NCBI RefSeq assembly: GCF_011516755.1
Contig: NZ_WOSY01000008.1
Span: forward strand, 141,030-205,029
Direction: 5' to 3'
Length of the DNA stretch: 64,000 bases
Origin: Acetobacter conturbans
Lineage (GTDB): Bacteria > Pseudomonadota > Alphaproteobacteria > Acetobacterales > Acetobacteraceae
Below the pieces are notes generated by a model. That model ran no database searches. It worked only from the letters and a program-made list of their open reading frames with translations, and had not been told where the DNA came from. The translations under genes and the position numbers were made by a program. This document shows, piece after piece, positions 53,811 through 63,092 of the stretch (its first letter is position 1; each line of letters opens with the position of its first letter).

Positions 53811-55946
53811 TCACTCGTGCTCCGTGTTGGCCCGCATGGTGGCGGGATCGAGATGCAGAAGCAGAACAGAGTGTCCCGCCGCCGTTACGCTGTTCTTTCC
53901 GGTTTCAGGGCCGACGATATCCGATTCCCCACGTTCAGGGCGGGAACTGTCCAGTAAAAGCCGCCATGTTTTGGTCGGTTGAGGCAGAGTGCACGATATG
54001 TCGTTTTCACCCGGATTGAGGATCAGGTAGGTAACATCGACTGATTTTCCGTCTTCGATGGCGCGTCGGAGACCCAGCGGTGCGCGCCCGGCGTTGTTCC
54101 AGTCGTCCCCAGCCATCGAAATACCCTCTGCATTGAACCATGCTATGTCGGAAAGATCAGGCCTCGGTGTGTGTCGGCCATGCATATAGCGCCGCGCACG
54201 GAGGGAGATGTGACTTCGCCTGAGACATACAAGGCGCGCGACAAAATTCCGCATGACCTCTCCGCGGGGGGTGTCCGCCAGAGACCAGTCCAGCCATGAT
54301 AGTTCATTGTCCTGACAGTAGGCATTGTTGTTGCCGTCCTGTGTCTGACCGAACTCATCGCCGGCGAGGATCATCGGGGTGCCATGCGAGAGAAGCAACG
54401 TTGCCATCGCGGCTCGCCGAATCCTATCGCGTTTCTCCATGATGGCGACATCATCCGTAGGTCCTTCGATCCCCCAGTTGTGCGTGTGATTTTCCTGCGC
54501 GCCGTCGCGGTTATCTTCCTTGTTGGCTTCGTTATGGCGGTGCTCGTAGCTGACGGCATCCATAAGAGTGAAACCGTCATGGGCTGTCACGAAATTCACG
54601 CTTGTCCACGGGCGGCGACCGCGATGATCGAACAGATCTCCGGAGCCGGACAGGCGTGTTGCCATGTCCCCCTGTTGCTGTTCATCCCCGCGCCAGAAGC
54701 GCCGCGTGGTATCCCGAAAGCGATCGTTCCATTCACGGAAACCGGGCGGAAAATTGCCGACCTGATAGCCGCCTGGTCCCGGATCCCACGGCTCGGCGAT
54801 CAGCTTGCGCCGACTCAGGACAGGGTCCTGCATGAGGGTGTCGAGAAAACCCGAGTGCTGGTCATAGCCATAGCTTTCCCGACCGAGCGTGGTGGCAAGG
54901 TCGAAACGAAAGCCATCGATATTGAATTCATCGGCCCAGTGACGCAGTGAATCCAGAACCATCTGAATGACACGGGGATGCGCGAGATTGAATGTGTTTC
55001 CGCAGCCGGTGTCGTTGATGTAATGCCGTCCATCTCCCGGAGTGAGAAGGTAATAGCTGGCATTATCGAGGCCGCGATAACAGAGGGTGGGTCCGAGTTC
55101 ATTGCCTTCGCAGGTGTGATTATACACCACGTCCATCACCACCTCTATGCCTGCGGCATGCAGGGCGCGGATGGCCGTGCGGAACTCTTCGGGACTTCCG
55201 CGTCCTACATAGCCCACATGAGGCGCGAAAAAGGCCAGCGTGTTGTAGCCCCAGTAGTTGGTGACGCCCCGTTCGATCAGAAACCTGTCCGTGACGAAGG
55301 CCTGCACGGGCAGAAGTTCGAGGGTGGTGATGCCCAGTCTGGTCAGATGCTCCAGGACGCATGGATGGGAAAGCGCCTGAAACGTGCCACGCAGCGGCTG
55401 GGGAATCTGCGGATGACGCATGGTCAGCCCCTTCAGGTGCGCCTCCATCACCACCACATCTTCCGCTGCGATTTCCGGACGCCGATCGTGCCGCCAGTGA
55501 ACAAAGGGCTGGCTCACACGACATTTCGGCATCGCACCGGCACTGTCGCGACGGTCAAAGGACAGATCGGAACGTGGAGAATTAAGGCGATATCCGAAAA
55601 GGGCGTCCGTCCAGTGAATGTCGCCGGCGAGTTCCCGTGCATAAGGATCGATCAGCAGCTTGTGAGGATTGAAGCGGTGACCATTATGCGGATCATGGGG
55701 ACCAAAGGCACGGTATCCATAGAGAAGGCCGGGTGAAGCTCCGGGGAGATAACCGTGCCAGACCTCATCCGTGTATTCCGGCAGTGCATGTCGGGCGATT
55801 TCGCGTCGTCCGTTAGGATCGAACAGGCAGAGATCGACGCGGGTCGCATTGGCCGAGAAGACCGCGAAATTGACGCCATAACCGTCATAGGTGGCACCGA
55901 GAGGGAATGGGTTGCCGGGAAGCAGGGTGTCGGGAGTAGCGTTCAT
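53811..55946 (-). CDS. glgX: Glycogen debranching enzyme
   Basis: Hydrolyses alpha-1,6 branches left after phosphorylase action. From the ATG at 55946 the GH13 protein has 711 residues: N-terminal CBM48 domain (PLGATYDGYGVNFAVFSANATRVDLCLFD, taken as separate strands), DVVYNHTCEGNELGPTL, nucleophile region GFRFDLATTLGRE, and GDEFGQTQDGNNNAYCQDNE, which is diagnostic of GlgX. The ATG overlaps the glgB stop as TGATG, hence the start choice; in-frame upstream codons lie inside glgB. Confidence 0.95.
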   Translation of the reverse strand: MNATPDTLLPGNPFPLGATYDGYGVNFAVFSANATRVDLCLFDPNGRREIARHALPEYTDEVWHGYLPGASPGLLYGYRAFGPHDPHNGHRFNPHKLLIDPYARELAGDIHWTDALFGYRLNSPRSDLSFDRRDSAGAMPKCRVSQPFVHWRHDRRPEIAAEDVVVMEAHLKGLTMRHPQIPQPLRGTFQALSHPCVLEHLTRLGITTLELLPVQAFVTDRFLIERGVTNYWGYNTLAFFAPHVGYVGRGSPEEFRTAIRALHAAGIEVVMDVVYNHTCEGNELGPTLCYRGLDNASYYLLTPGDGRHYINDTGCGNTFNLAHPRVIQMVLDSLRHWADEFNIDGFRFDLATTLGRESYGYDQHSGFLDTLMQDPVLSRRKLIAEPWDPGPGGYQVGNFPPGFREWNDRFRDTTRRFWRGDEQQQGDMATRLSGSGDLFDHRGRRPWTSVNFVTAHDGFTLMDAVSYEHRHNEANKEDNRDGAQENHTHNWGIEGPTDDVAIMEKRDRIRRAAMATLLLSHGTPMILAGDEFGQTQDGNNNAYCQDNELSWLDWSLADTPRGEVMRNFVARLVCLRRSHISLRARRYMHGRHTPRPDLSDIAWFNAEGISMAGDDWNNAGRAPLGLRRAIEDGKSVDVTYLILNPGENDISCTLPQPTKTWRLLLDSSRPERGESDIVGPETGKNSVTAAGHSVLLLHLDPATMRANTEHE

Positions 55947-58174
55947 CAGGAGACCGTACATGCGGGCGAGAGAATGATGACGGAAAGCGGCGGCAGAACG
56001 AGGTCCGCCGACCATGCGCAGTTGTGGGCCGGTTCGTCTCGTGCGACGACTCCCCCCCCATTTCCGACATTACTGCCTCCATAAATTTCAGCGTCAGTGT
56101 TGAGGATTTCATGCCAGTAACCCCCTGTAGGGAGTCCGACACGGTAGTCGTGGTGGACTACGGGCGTAGCGTTCCATATGACCACGACGGGAGGCCCATC
56201 GGTTGCAAACCGGCTCCACGCGAAAACCACGTTCGTCACGTCATCTCCAATGAGCCAGCAAAAGCCTTGGGGATCACAGTCCAGTTCGTGAAGGGCAGTG
56301 TGTGAGCGAAGAACGTGATTCAGGTCTCGCACAAGACGCTGAACCCCAGCTTTGAAGGGGTCGGAGAGCGTGGCCCAGTCGATCTCGCCATCATGGTTCC
56401 ATTCCAGTGCTTGGGCGATCTCGCCTCCCATGAACAGCAGCTTCTTGCCCGGTTGGGTCCACATGAACGCGAAATAGGCCCGCAGATTGGCATGCTGCTG
56501 CCAGAAGTCTCCCGGCATGCGGGCAAGCAGCGATCCTTTTCCGTGCGTTACTTCATCATGGGAGAGCGGCAGGATGAATCGTTCAGAAAATCCATAGTGC
56601 ATGCCGAAAAGAATTTCAGAGAGATGATAGCCCCGCCATAGTGGATCTCGCTGCACGAACTGGAGCGTGTCATGCATCCATCCCATGTTCCACTTGAAGG
56701 AAAAACCGAGGCCGCCCTCGCTGGTGGCGTGCGTGACACCGGGCCATGCCGTGGATTCCTCCGCAATCACCAGAACATCCGGGACGTGTCGGGCGAGTGT
56801 ATCGGTCATTTCCCGGAGAAAGGACACGGCTTCGAGATTTTCCCGACCGCCGTGGACGTTGGGAAGCCAGTCTCCATCCTGACGGCTGTAATCGCGGTAG
56901 AGCATGGAGGCGACAGCGTCCACACGCAGGCCGTCCACATGAAAGCGCTCGCACCACATGAGGGCGCTGGAAATGAGGAAGGAGCGTACCTCGCAACGCC
57001 CGAAATTATAGATCAGCGTGTTCCAGTCACGGTGCATGCCTTCGCGGGGGTCTGCATGTTCAAACAGGGCTGTACCGTCGAAACAGGCCAGTCCGTGCAC
57101 GTCATTGGGGAAATGTGCCGGAACCCAGTCGAGAATGACGCCAATCCCGGCCAGATGGCAGGCATTGATGAAAGCGGCGAAATCTTCGGGGGAGCCATGC
57201 CGGGCGGTGGGGGCGAATAATGCCAGTGACTGATAGCCCCATGAGCCGCCAAACGGATATTCCATGATTGGCAGAAGCTCGATATGGGTAAAACCGTTTT
57301 CCACGACATAAGGTATGAGGTCGCGTGTGAGATCCTGCCATGTCGCAATCCGATCCACGTTTCCCTGTGGACGTCGCCATGAGGGAGGATGAACTTCATA
57401 GATCGAAAGAGGAGCCTGTGCGGGAGCGTAGTGTTGCGCGCGCGCCGTCATCCACGCTTTGTCCGTCCACGCAAACGGTTTGTCGCTGGCAACGATGGAT
57501 GCTGTGGCGGGTGGCAATTCGGTGCGGTGGGCGAAAGGATCGGCTTTCTGAGCAAGGATCGTGCCATCATGGGTCATGATCTCGAACTTGTAGCGAGCAC
57601 CTGCTGCAAGACCGGGAAGGAAAAGTTCCCACACGCCTGCCGTATGCCGCAGCCGCATGGGATGACGCCGTCCATCCCAGATGTTGAAGTCACCGATCAC
57701 CGAAACGCGGCGCGCATTCGGAGCCCAGACGGCGAACCGCACGCCCGCTATGTGGTCCAGGGTTGCCGGATGCGCGCCGAGAAGACGATCAGCGTGGAAA
57801 TGACGTCCTTCCCCGAAGGCGACCAGTTCCTCTTCTGGTAGAAGAGAGCAAAAGGAATAGGGATCGCTGGTTTCCTCGGTGGCGTCTGCCCATGTGACGC
57901 GGAGGCGATAGGGGGCTCCCTTACGGATCGTGCCGATAAAGATGCCGGTATCGTCTACCTGTCGCATGGGCCGCTCAATGGGGCCTGAACGGGGGCGCTC
58001 CATGATCAGCCTGACACGGGCTGCATGAGGATAGAAAACGCGGATGATGTCGACAGCACCGTCGTTGTGACGGCCGAGGATGGCGAAGGGATCTGAGCAG
58101 CATCCAGTCAGAAGGTGGTCGATCTGTTCGGGAGGAAGAGTGAAGGTGCCGCTGGTGTCCCGTGTGGATGGCAT
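55946..58174 (-). CDS. glgB: 1,4-alpha-glucan branching enzyme
   Basis: Forms alpha-1,6 branches in glycogen. The 742-residue protein has two N-terminal CBM48-type modules (DPFAILGRHNDG near residue 29; GVRFAVWAPNARRVSVIGDFN near 145), then the GH13 barrel with ELLPIMEYPFGGSWGYQ, DWVPAHFPND, nucleophile region GLRVDAVASMLYRDY and the LPLSHDEVTHGKGS segment typical of GlgB. Ribosome site AAAGGAGAG. Follows glgA after 62 bases. Confidence 0.96.
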   Translation of the reverse strand: MPSTRDTSGTFTLPPEQIDHLLTGCCSDPFAILGRHNDGAVDIIRVFYPHAARVRLIMERPRSGPIERPMRQVDDTGIFIGTIRKGAPYRLRVTWADATEETSDPYSFCSLLPEEELVAFGEGRHFHADRLLGAHPATLDHIAGVRFAVWAPNARRVSVIGDFNIWDGRRHPMRLRHTAGVWELFLPGLAAGARYKFEIMTHDGTILAQKADPFAHRTELPPATASIVASDKPFAWTDKAWMTARAQHYAPAQAPLSIYEVHPPSWRRPQGNVDRIATWQDLTRDLIPYVVENGFTHIELLPIMEYPFGGSWGYQSLALFAPTARHGSPEDFAAFINACHLAGIGVILDWVPAHFPNDVHGLACFDGTALFEHADPREGMHRDWNTLIYNFGRCEVRSFLISSALMWCERFHVDGLRVDAVASMLYRDYSRQDGDWLPNVHGGRENLEAVSFLREMTDTLARHVPDVLVIAEESTAWPGVTHATSEGGLGFSFKWNMGWMHDTLQFVQRDPLWRGYHLSEILFGMHYGFSERFILPLSHDEVTHGKGSLLARMPGDFWQQHANLRAYFAFMWTQPGKKLLFMGGEIAQALEWNHDGEIDWATLSDPFKAGVQRLVRDLNHVLRSHTALHELDCDPQGFCWLIGDDVTNVVFAWSRFATDGPPVVVIWNATPVVHHDYRVGLPTGGYWHEILNTDAEIYGGSNVGNGGGVVARDEPAHNCAWSADLVLPPLSVIILSPACTVS

Positions 58175-58236
58175 TCCTGATCTCTCCTTTCACCGGTTTA
58201 TCTTACGATCGGACAACGCGATGCGGTTCCCGTATT

Positions 58237-59886
58237 TCAGGCGCTTGTTCGTATGCTGGAAGGCTGGATACCCGGCTTTCTGGCAATCTGCCTTTTCTTG
58301 AGCGAGTGCGCTCCGTGCGGGCTGTCGAACCGAGGCGCGGAAGAGAAGCGCACGACTGAGGAGTCGGTGGGATCAACGATTTCAACTCCAGAAAGTTTCG
58401 AAAAGAGCCTGACATATTGAGAGGATTTTCCGTGCCATGAAACGTCCGTAGTGGCGCCGTTCCTCTGAAGGCGCATCCAGGCGCTACGGTTGTCCCGGAA
58501 CAGATGGCGTGCCCGTCCGACAGCGTTGGCAAGCGAGGGGCCATCCACAGGCGAAAACAGAAAGCCCGTGGCCACGCCCTGACCGATTGCAGCCTCATTG
58601 GCGTCAACCACTGTATCGGCCAGGCCACCCACTCGTGAGACAATGGGGATGGCGCCATAGCGCAGCGCACAGAGTTGGGTCAGGCCGCAAGGCTCAAACC
58701 GGGAGGGCACGAGGAGGGCGTCCACCGCGGAGGGAAGGCGATGCCCTAGTTCCTCGCTGTAGCCGATGCGGCAGGCAAAGGCGCGTGGAAATCTCCTCTG
58801 GAGAGCGGAGAGAGTGTGATGGAGGCGCCGCTCTCCTTCGCCGACGACAATAATCTGTGTGTTACCGACCAGCAGGCGCTCCATGATGTCGGGCAAGAGA
58901 TCCACGCCCTTCTGAGGCGTAAGGCGGCTGACCAGTCCGATGAGAAAGGCGTTGCGATCCTGCGGCAGCCCGAATTCAGCCTGCAAGGCGAGTTTGTTGA
59001 AGGGGCGGCTGATTGTGTCCCCTACAACATAAGGAAAATGGATGCAGGGATCACAGGCTGGATTCCAGACTTCCGTATCAATACCATTGAGAATGCCGCT
59101 CAACGTGTTGCTGCGTGTCCGCAGAAGCCCATCGAAGCCCATCCCCCATTCGTGTCCCTGTATTTCCTGCGCGTAGGTGGGAGAGACCGTGGTGATCCAG
59201 TCGCTGAAATACAGGCCTGCTTTCAGAAAGCTGAGATGGCCATAGAATTCGCAGCCATCCACGGAAGCGGCCTGCGGAGGAAGGCCAAGGGCAGGGATTT
59301 CGGAGAGTGGAAAGCTGCCGTGAAAAGCCAGATTATGAATGGTCTGGATAACGCGAGGACGACGGTTCATGCCATTTGCGCGGCAGATATCGTCTCCGTC
59401 ATAATGAAGATAGGCAGCGGCCAAACCGGCCTGCCAGTCATGCAGTTGCATGATGTCGGGATGATAGCCGGTGATGTAACCCTGCGCGACGAAGGCGGCA
59501 GCGCGGGCAAGGGCTGCGAAACGCAGGCTGTTATCGTGCCAGTCGCCACCTTTGGATGTTACGTAGGGATTGCCAGGACGCTGGTAAAATTCCGGTATAT
59601 CCAGCACCAGAAGGTCTCTGTCATCGATACGGCAGGTCCATAGGAGGGCTTCGTGCCCCAGCACATCCCCAAGCGGAATGGGTTGATGAGGCACCGACCT
59701 CATAGCGGCAAGCACGGCGGGATAGCCCGGCAGCAATGTCCGGGTTTCTACACCGTGAGGCGCGAGGGCTGCGGGAAGGGAGGCAATGACGTCACCCAGT
59801 CCACCGGTTTTCACGAACGGAAACATTTCCGATGCGACGGAAAGCACACGCAAAGGACGGGAAAGCGTCAGTGCCGCAGAAACCAT
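58237..59886 (-). CDS. glgA: Glycogen synthase
   Basis: Extends alpha-1,4-glucan from ADP-glucose. The 549-residue GT5 protein has the donor-binding KTGGLGDV motif (residues 26-33), HDWQAGLAAAYLHY, GLVSRLTPQKGVDLL and the catalytic SRFEPCGLTQLCALRYGAIPIVSRVGGL region. GT5 enzymes are usually 475-500 residues; the last 45-50 here form a non-conserved basic tail rich in Ser, Arg and Lys. It opens the operon with an AGGGAGGC ribosome site. No glgC gene is in the window, so ADP-glucose must be made elsewhere. Confidence 0.95.
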   Translation of the reverse strand: MVSAALTLSRPLRVLSVASEMFPFVKTGGLGDVIASLPAALAPHGVETRTLLPGYPAVLAAMRSVPHQPIPLGDVLGHEALLWTCRIDDRDLLVLDIPEFYQRPGNPYVTSKGGDWHDNSLRFAALARAAAFVAQGYITGYHPDIMQLHDWQAGLAAAYLHYDGDDICRANGMNRRPRVIQTIHNLAFHGSFPLSEIPALGLPPQAASVDGCEFYGHLSFLKAGLYFSDWITTVSPTYAQEIQGHEWGMGFDGLLRTRSNTLSGILNGIDTEVWNPACDPCIHFPYVVGDTISRPFNKLALQAEFGLPQDRNAFLIGLVSRLTPQKGVDLLPDIMERLLVGNTQIIVVGEGERRLHHTLSALQRRFPRAFACRIGYSEELGHRLPSAVDALLVPSRFEPCGLTQLCALRYGAIPIVSRVGGLADTVVDANEAAIGQGVATGFLFSPVDGPSLANAVGRARHLFRDNRSAWMRLQRNGATTDVSWHGKSSQYVRLFSKLSGVEIVDPTDSSVVRFSSAPRFDSPHGAHSLKKRQIARKPGIQPSSIRTSA

Positions 59887-60347
59887 CGTCTTGCCTCCCT
59901 AGGCCTGCATGTTCCTGGTTTTCGGCAGGGTCGTTGCGCAGAGCCTCGTATGCAGAAGAAACGATCTGAATCGGATGAATGTCAGTATTCACGGGAAAGT
60001 GATTTAGTGAATGAAAGACGCCCCGCATGGGCTCTGTTTTTGCGGGAGCGAATGCTTGCCCCGGGGCTATTCTGGATCATGAGAGGGGTTTCTGGTTCCC
60101 TCAGGTTGGATGTGTCGCGATAGATCTCTTCATTCATGTCCAAGGCACTGAAGGGGATGCCGGTTGTGCCTGCGGCCCTATGTGGGCGAGATCGCCAGCA
60201 GCACGACTTTCCAAGGAAACGGACGCAAATCTTCAGCGTATGTAATGGGATGAAGCGCCCAAAACCGGCATCCATTTGTGGTGAAGGATTTCTTTGTCGA
60301 CGTCTGCGGTCGAGTGTCTGTTGCTGAAAGGAGATGGGTTTTATCCC
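59887..60347. other. Intergenic region between glgA and a divergent gene
   Basis: About 460 bases that must contain the promoter of the six-gene glycogen/trehalose operon (minus) and that of the small membrane protein (plus). A frame at 60027-60245 has no ribosome site and no recognisable domain, so I left it out. Confidence 0.5.
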
Positions 60348-60800
60348 ATGAAGAACATATCACGATTTGTCTTTGCCTGTTCTAGTATAATTCTCATAGT
60401 TCTGGCATTCATTCTTATAGGGTTCGGTGTTTTCGATCTTTTTGAAACGATGGGACGTTCCTGGCATAATGGCCGGAATACGGTTCTTGTTGCGATCAGT
60501 TATGTGGTGATCGCTATCGCCATATTCGATGTGGCAAAATACTTTATTGAGGAAGAAGTTATCCGGTCTGTGGAAAAGCAGGGGATCGGGGAAGCAAGGA
60601 CAAGTCTCACAAAATTCATTACGACGATCATTATTGCCGTTTTTGTTGAAGGATTGGTAGGAGTATTTGAGGCCGGGAATAAAGAACCGCAGGACGTGAT
60701 GTATCCGGCTTCCCTTCTTGTGGTGGCGACATTTATCGTTCTGGTTCTGGGTGTTTATCAGCGCCTCAGCGTTGTAGCTGAAAAAGAGACCCAGAAATAA
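60348..60800 (+). CDS. Integral membrane protein, 150 residues, function unknown
   Basis: From the ATG at 60348 (AAAGGAG 13 bases upstream) the protein has four predicted membrane helices: about residues 5-30, 44-64, 85-107 and 118-140. A charged loop EEEVIRSVEKQGIGEAR lies between helices 2 and 3. The tail KETQK is cytoplasmic or periplasmic. It has no catalytic motif I recognise. It stands alone between the glycogen operon and the CoA-transferase gene. Confidence 0.7.
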   Translation: MKNISRFVFACSSIILIVLAFILIGFGVFDLFETMGRSWHNGRNTVLVAISYVVIAIAIFDVAKYFIEEEVIRSVEKQGIGEARTSLTKFITTIIIAVFVEGLVGVFEAGNKEPQDVMYPASLLVVATFIVLVLGVYQRLSVVAEKETQK

Positions 60801-60876
60801 TCTCTTTCTTCCGGGATGGTATGAGTTTCCTGACAATCCGGTGGCCGAAAGTGAGGAGTCTTCTGCTGCCCTGAAA

Positions 60877-60907
60877 CTGGCTCATGACCTATTGCGTCAT
60901 GAGCCAG
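60877..60907 (+). repeat. 12-bp perfect inverted repeat upstream of the CoA-transferase gene
   Basis: Arms 60877-60888 (CTGGCTCATGAC) and 60896-60907 pair perfectly around a 7-base loop. No T-run follows. It may be a terminator of the preceding gene or an operator for the CoA-transferase gene that starts 99 bases later. Confidence 0.6.
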
Positions 60908-61006
60908 AGATGCTCACGGAATTGCGTTTTGCCAGCAGGCCTGTGTTTTCGGTTTACTTCCTAAGTAACTAACGAGTTATATACATTTGGAAGCGAACCT
61001 GAAGTC

Positions 61007-62578
61007 ATGACAAAAGTCAGAACAGCGGCAGAAGCCGTGCGTCTCATCCCGAATGGAGCCACAGTCGCCGTCAATTCGTCCTCCGGCCTGCTTTGCCCGG
61101 ATGCCGTGCTGGAGGCGCTTGGTCAGCGTTTCGCGGAAGAGGGAGCACCGGCAAGACTAACAACGATCCATCCTATCGCTGCTGGCGACATGTTCGGTAC
61201 CAAAGGAGTCGATCATCTCGCCAGGCCCGGCATGATTTCGCGTATCATCGGTGGCTCCTACCCCTCAGGGCCCAGCAACGCTGAACCGCCTCTCATCTGG
61301 CAGCGTATTCTGGGGGAGGAACTTGCGGCTTATAATGTGCCCGCGGGCATCGTCTTCGACATGCTGAGGGAAGGAGCCGCGAGACGACCCGGGGTGCTGA
61401 CAAAGGTCGGGCTTGATACATTTGCCGATCCCCGACGCGACGGATGCGCCATGAATGAAACGGCCCGGTTGAGTCCGCTTGTCCGCACCATGCAGTTCGA
61501 AGGCGAAGAGTGGCTGTATTTTCCGGCTCTCTGTCCTGATGTGGCGATCATCCGGGCGACCACCGCAGATGAAAAGGGCAATCTCACCTTTGAGCAGGAG
61601 GGCGCAACGCTTGGCGCCATGGAGATGGCGCTGGCGGCCCACAACAATGGAGGGCTCGTTATTGCGCAGGTGAAGCGGGTGACCGCACAGGGCACGCTGA
61701 AACCGCACGATGTCAGGGTTCCGGGCATTCTGGTTGATGTGGTGGTCGAAGCGCCGGAGCAGCTGCAGACGACAGCAACCGCTTATGATCCGACTATTTC
61801 CGGAGAGATTTTCCGACCTCTCTCCACGTTCGATATTCCCGATTTCAATCCTTCGAAGGTCATGGCGCGGCGCGTGGCACAGGAATTGCGGAATGGGTGG
61901 GCTGTCAATATCGGTTTTGGTATTTCAGCCAATGTTCCGCGTATTTTGCTTGAGGAAGGCCAGCACGGCACCGTGACGTGGGTGATCGAGCAGGGGGCAG
62001 TGGGGGGGATTCCCCTTCTGGATTTCAAGTTCGGCTGCGCGAGTAACGCGGAAGCCTTTGTGGCTGCCCCTCATCAGTTTTCCTATTTCCAGGCCGGGGG
62101 ATTTGATTGCTCCCTTCTGTCGTTTCTTGAAATCGGACAGGATGGTTCAGTGAATGTCAGCCGTCTTGCGGCCACGCCGCACCGAACTGCGGGAGCCGGA
62201 GGCTTCGTTGATATTACGTCGCGCGCAAAGCGGATTATCTTTTCAGGCAACTTCAACGCTGGGGCTAAAATGCACATCGAAGATGGCAGGCTGGTCATCG
62301 ACCGGGAGGGAAAGATTGCCAAGATTGTACCTGAAGTTTCGCAGGTCAGTTTTTCCGGACGAAAAGCAACGGAGAACAGGCAGGACATTACTTACGTTAC
62401 GGAAAGATGCGTCCTCCGTCTTTTGGAGGGTCAGTTGATTGTAACTGAAATAGCGCCGGGAGTTGACCTTGAGCGCGATATCCTAAAGCAAGCGAGCGCC
62501 ACGTTGCGGGTCGCACCGGATCTCAAGGAAATGGATGCAGCACTCTTCCGCGATGAGCCGATGGGGCTTGTCCTGTGA
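61007..62578 (+). CDS. CoA transferase of the YdiF/propionate CoA-transferase type
   Basis: A 523-residue protein fusing both CoA-transferase halves in one chain, like YdiF and clostridial Pct (about 520-530). The catalytic glutamate is Glu328 in VIEQGAVGGIP. The N-terminal half has PNGATVAVNSSSGLLCPDAVLEAL and GSYPSGPSN; the C-terminal half has GAGGFVDITSRAKRIIF and the terminal APDLKEMDAALF. It moves CoA between short-chain acids such as acetate, propionate or 3-keto acids. It is not AarC (succinyl-CoA:acetate transferase), which belongs to a different family. A TetR gene follows 514 bases downstream and may control it. Confidence 0.9.
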   Translation: MTKVRTAAEAVRLIPNGATVAVNSSSGLLCPDAVLEALGQRFAEEGAPARLTTIHPIAAGDMFGTKGVDHLARPGMISRIIGGSYPSGPSNAEPPLIWQRILGEELAAYNVPAGIVFDMLREGAARRPGVLTKVGLDTFADPRRDGCAMNETARLSPLVRTMQFEGEEWLYFPALCPDVAIIRATTADEKGNLTFEQEGATLGAMEMALAAHNNGGLVIAQVKRVTAQGTLKPHDVRVPGILVDVVVEAPEQLQTTATAYDPTISGEIFRPLSTFDIPDFNPSKVMARRVAQELRNGWAVNIGFGISANVPRILLEEGQHGTVTWVIEQGAVGGIPLLDFKFGCASNAEAFVAAPHQFSYFQAGGFDCSLLSFLEIGQDGSVNVSRLAATPHRTAGAGGFVDITSRAKRIIFSGNFNAGAKMHIEDGRLVIDREGKIAKIVPEVSQVSFSGRKATENRQDITYVTERCVLRLLEGQLIVTEIAPGVDLERDILKQASATLRVAPDLKEMDAALFRDEPMGLVL

Positions 62579-62635
62579 AGTGATACATTGGTGTGAAAAT
62601 TGATTGGTTCTCCCAGAAAATTACCATAGCATGAT

Positions 62636-62712
62636 GACAGGCGTTCATCCGAACCGGTTTCTGCTCTCATAACATCGCGGGCGCAGCAAAATGGTGCGAA
62701 TGAACGCCTGTC
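62636..62712 (+). repeat. 13-bp perfect inverted repeat with 51-base spacer after the CoA-transferase gene
   Basis: GACAGGCGTTCAT at 62636-62648 is matched exactly by its reverse complement at 62700-62712. The spacer contains its own GC-rich segment. It lies 58 bases after the CoA-transferase stop and marks the border between GC-rich DNA and the AT-rich stretch before the TetR gene. It may be a terminator or a remnant of a mobile element. Confidence 0.55.
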
Positions 62713-63092
62713 GCCATAGTGGCGCTTCACGAGAAGAAATTCTCTGTAAAAATTATGATTATTTCTAGTGATATCCAATATATATCGAATGAAGGGAAAG
62801 GCTTTCAGCTTTCCATCCGCCATATAACTGATATGCTAGAATACATTTAATTTTAAAGTTATATTTCGATATTCATTTATCTATAGCGTTATTCTGGGCG
62901 AGTGATTTTTTATACCGAAAAATATAAAATATTTTATTTAGATTGTGTGTTGTGATTTTATAAGAAATGCCAATTCTTAAAAATTGTTGATAACCATCTT
63001 GTTACTTGCTTCTTATCGCGCTAATTTCCTTAAGCATAATTGCAAACACGCAAGATGAACTAAACAACGGATTGTTGAAGGTAGGAGATTTC
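62713..63092. other. AT-rich intergenic region upstream of the TetR gene
   Basis: About 380 bases of strikingly AT-rich DNA with many TAT/ATA steps. No gene supported. It must hold the TetR promoter and possibly its operator, but no clear palindrome stood out. Confidence 0.5.

Noticed and set aside
60027..60245. 72-residue frame upstream of the small membrane protein gene
   Set aside because: No ribosome site, no domain; lies in the promoter region of the glycogen operon.
61007..62578. Assignment as AarC, the succinyl-CoA:acetate CoA-transferase of acetic acid bacteria
   Set aside because: The EQGAVGGIP active-site motif and the fused two-half layout are those of YdiF/Pct, a different CoA-transferase family.
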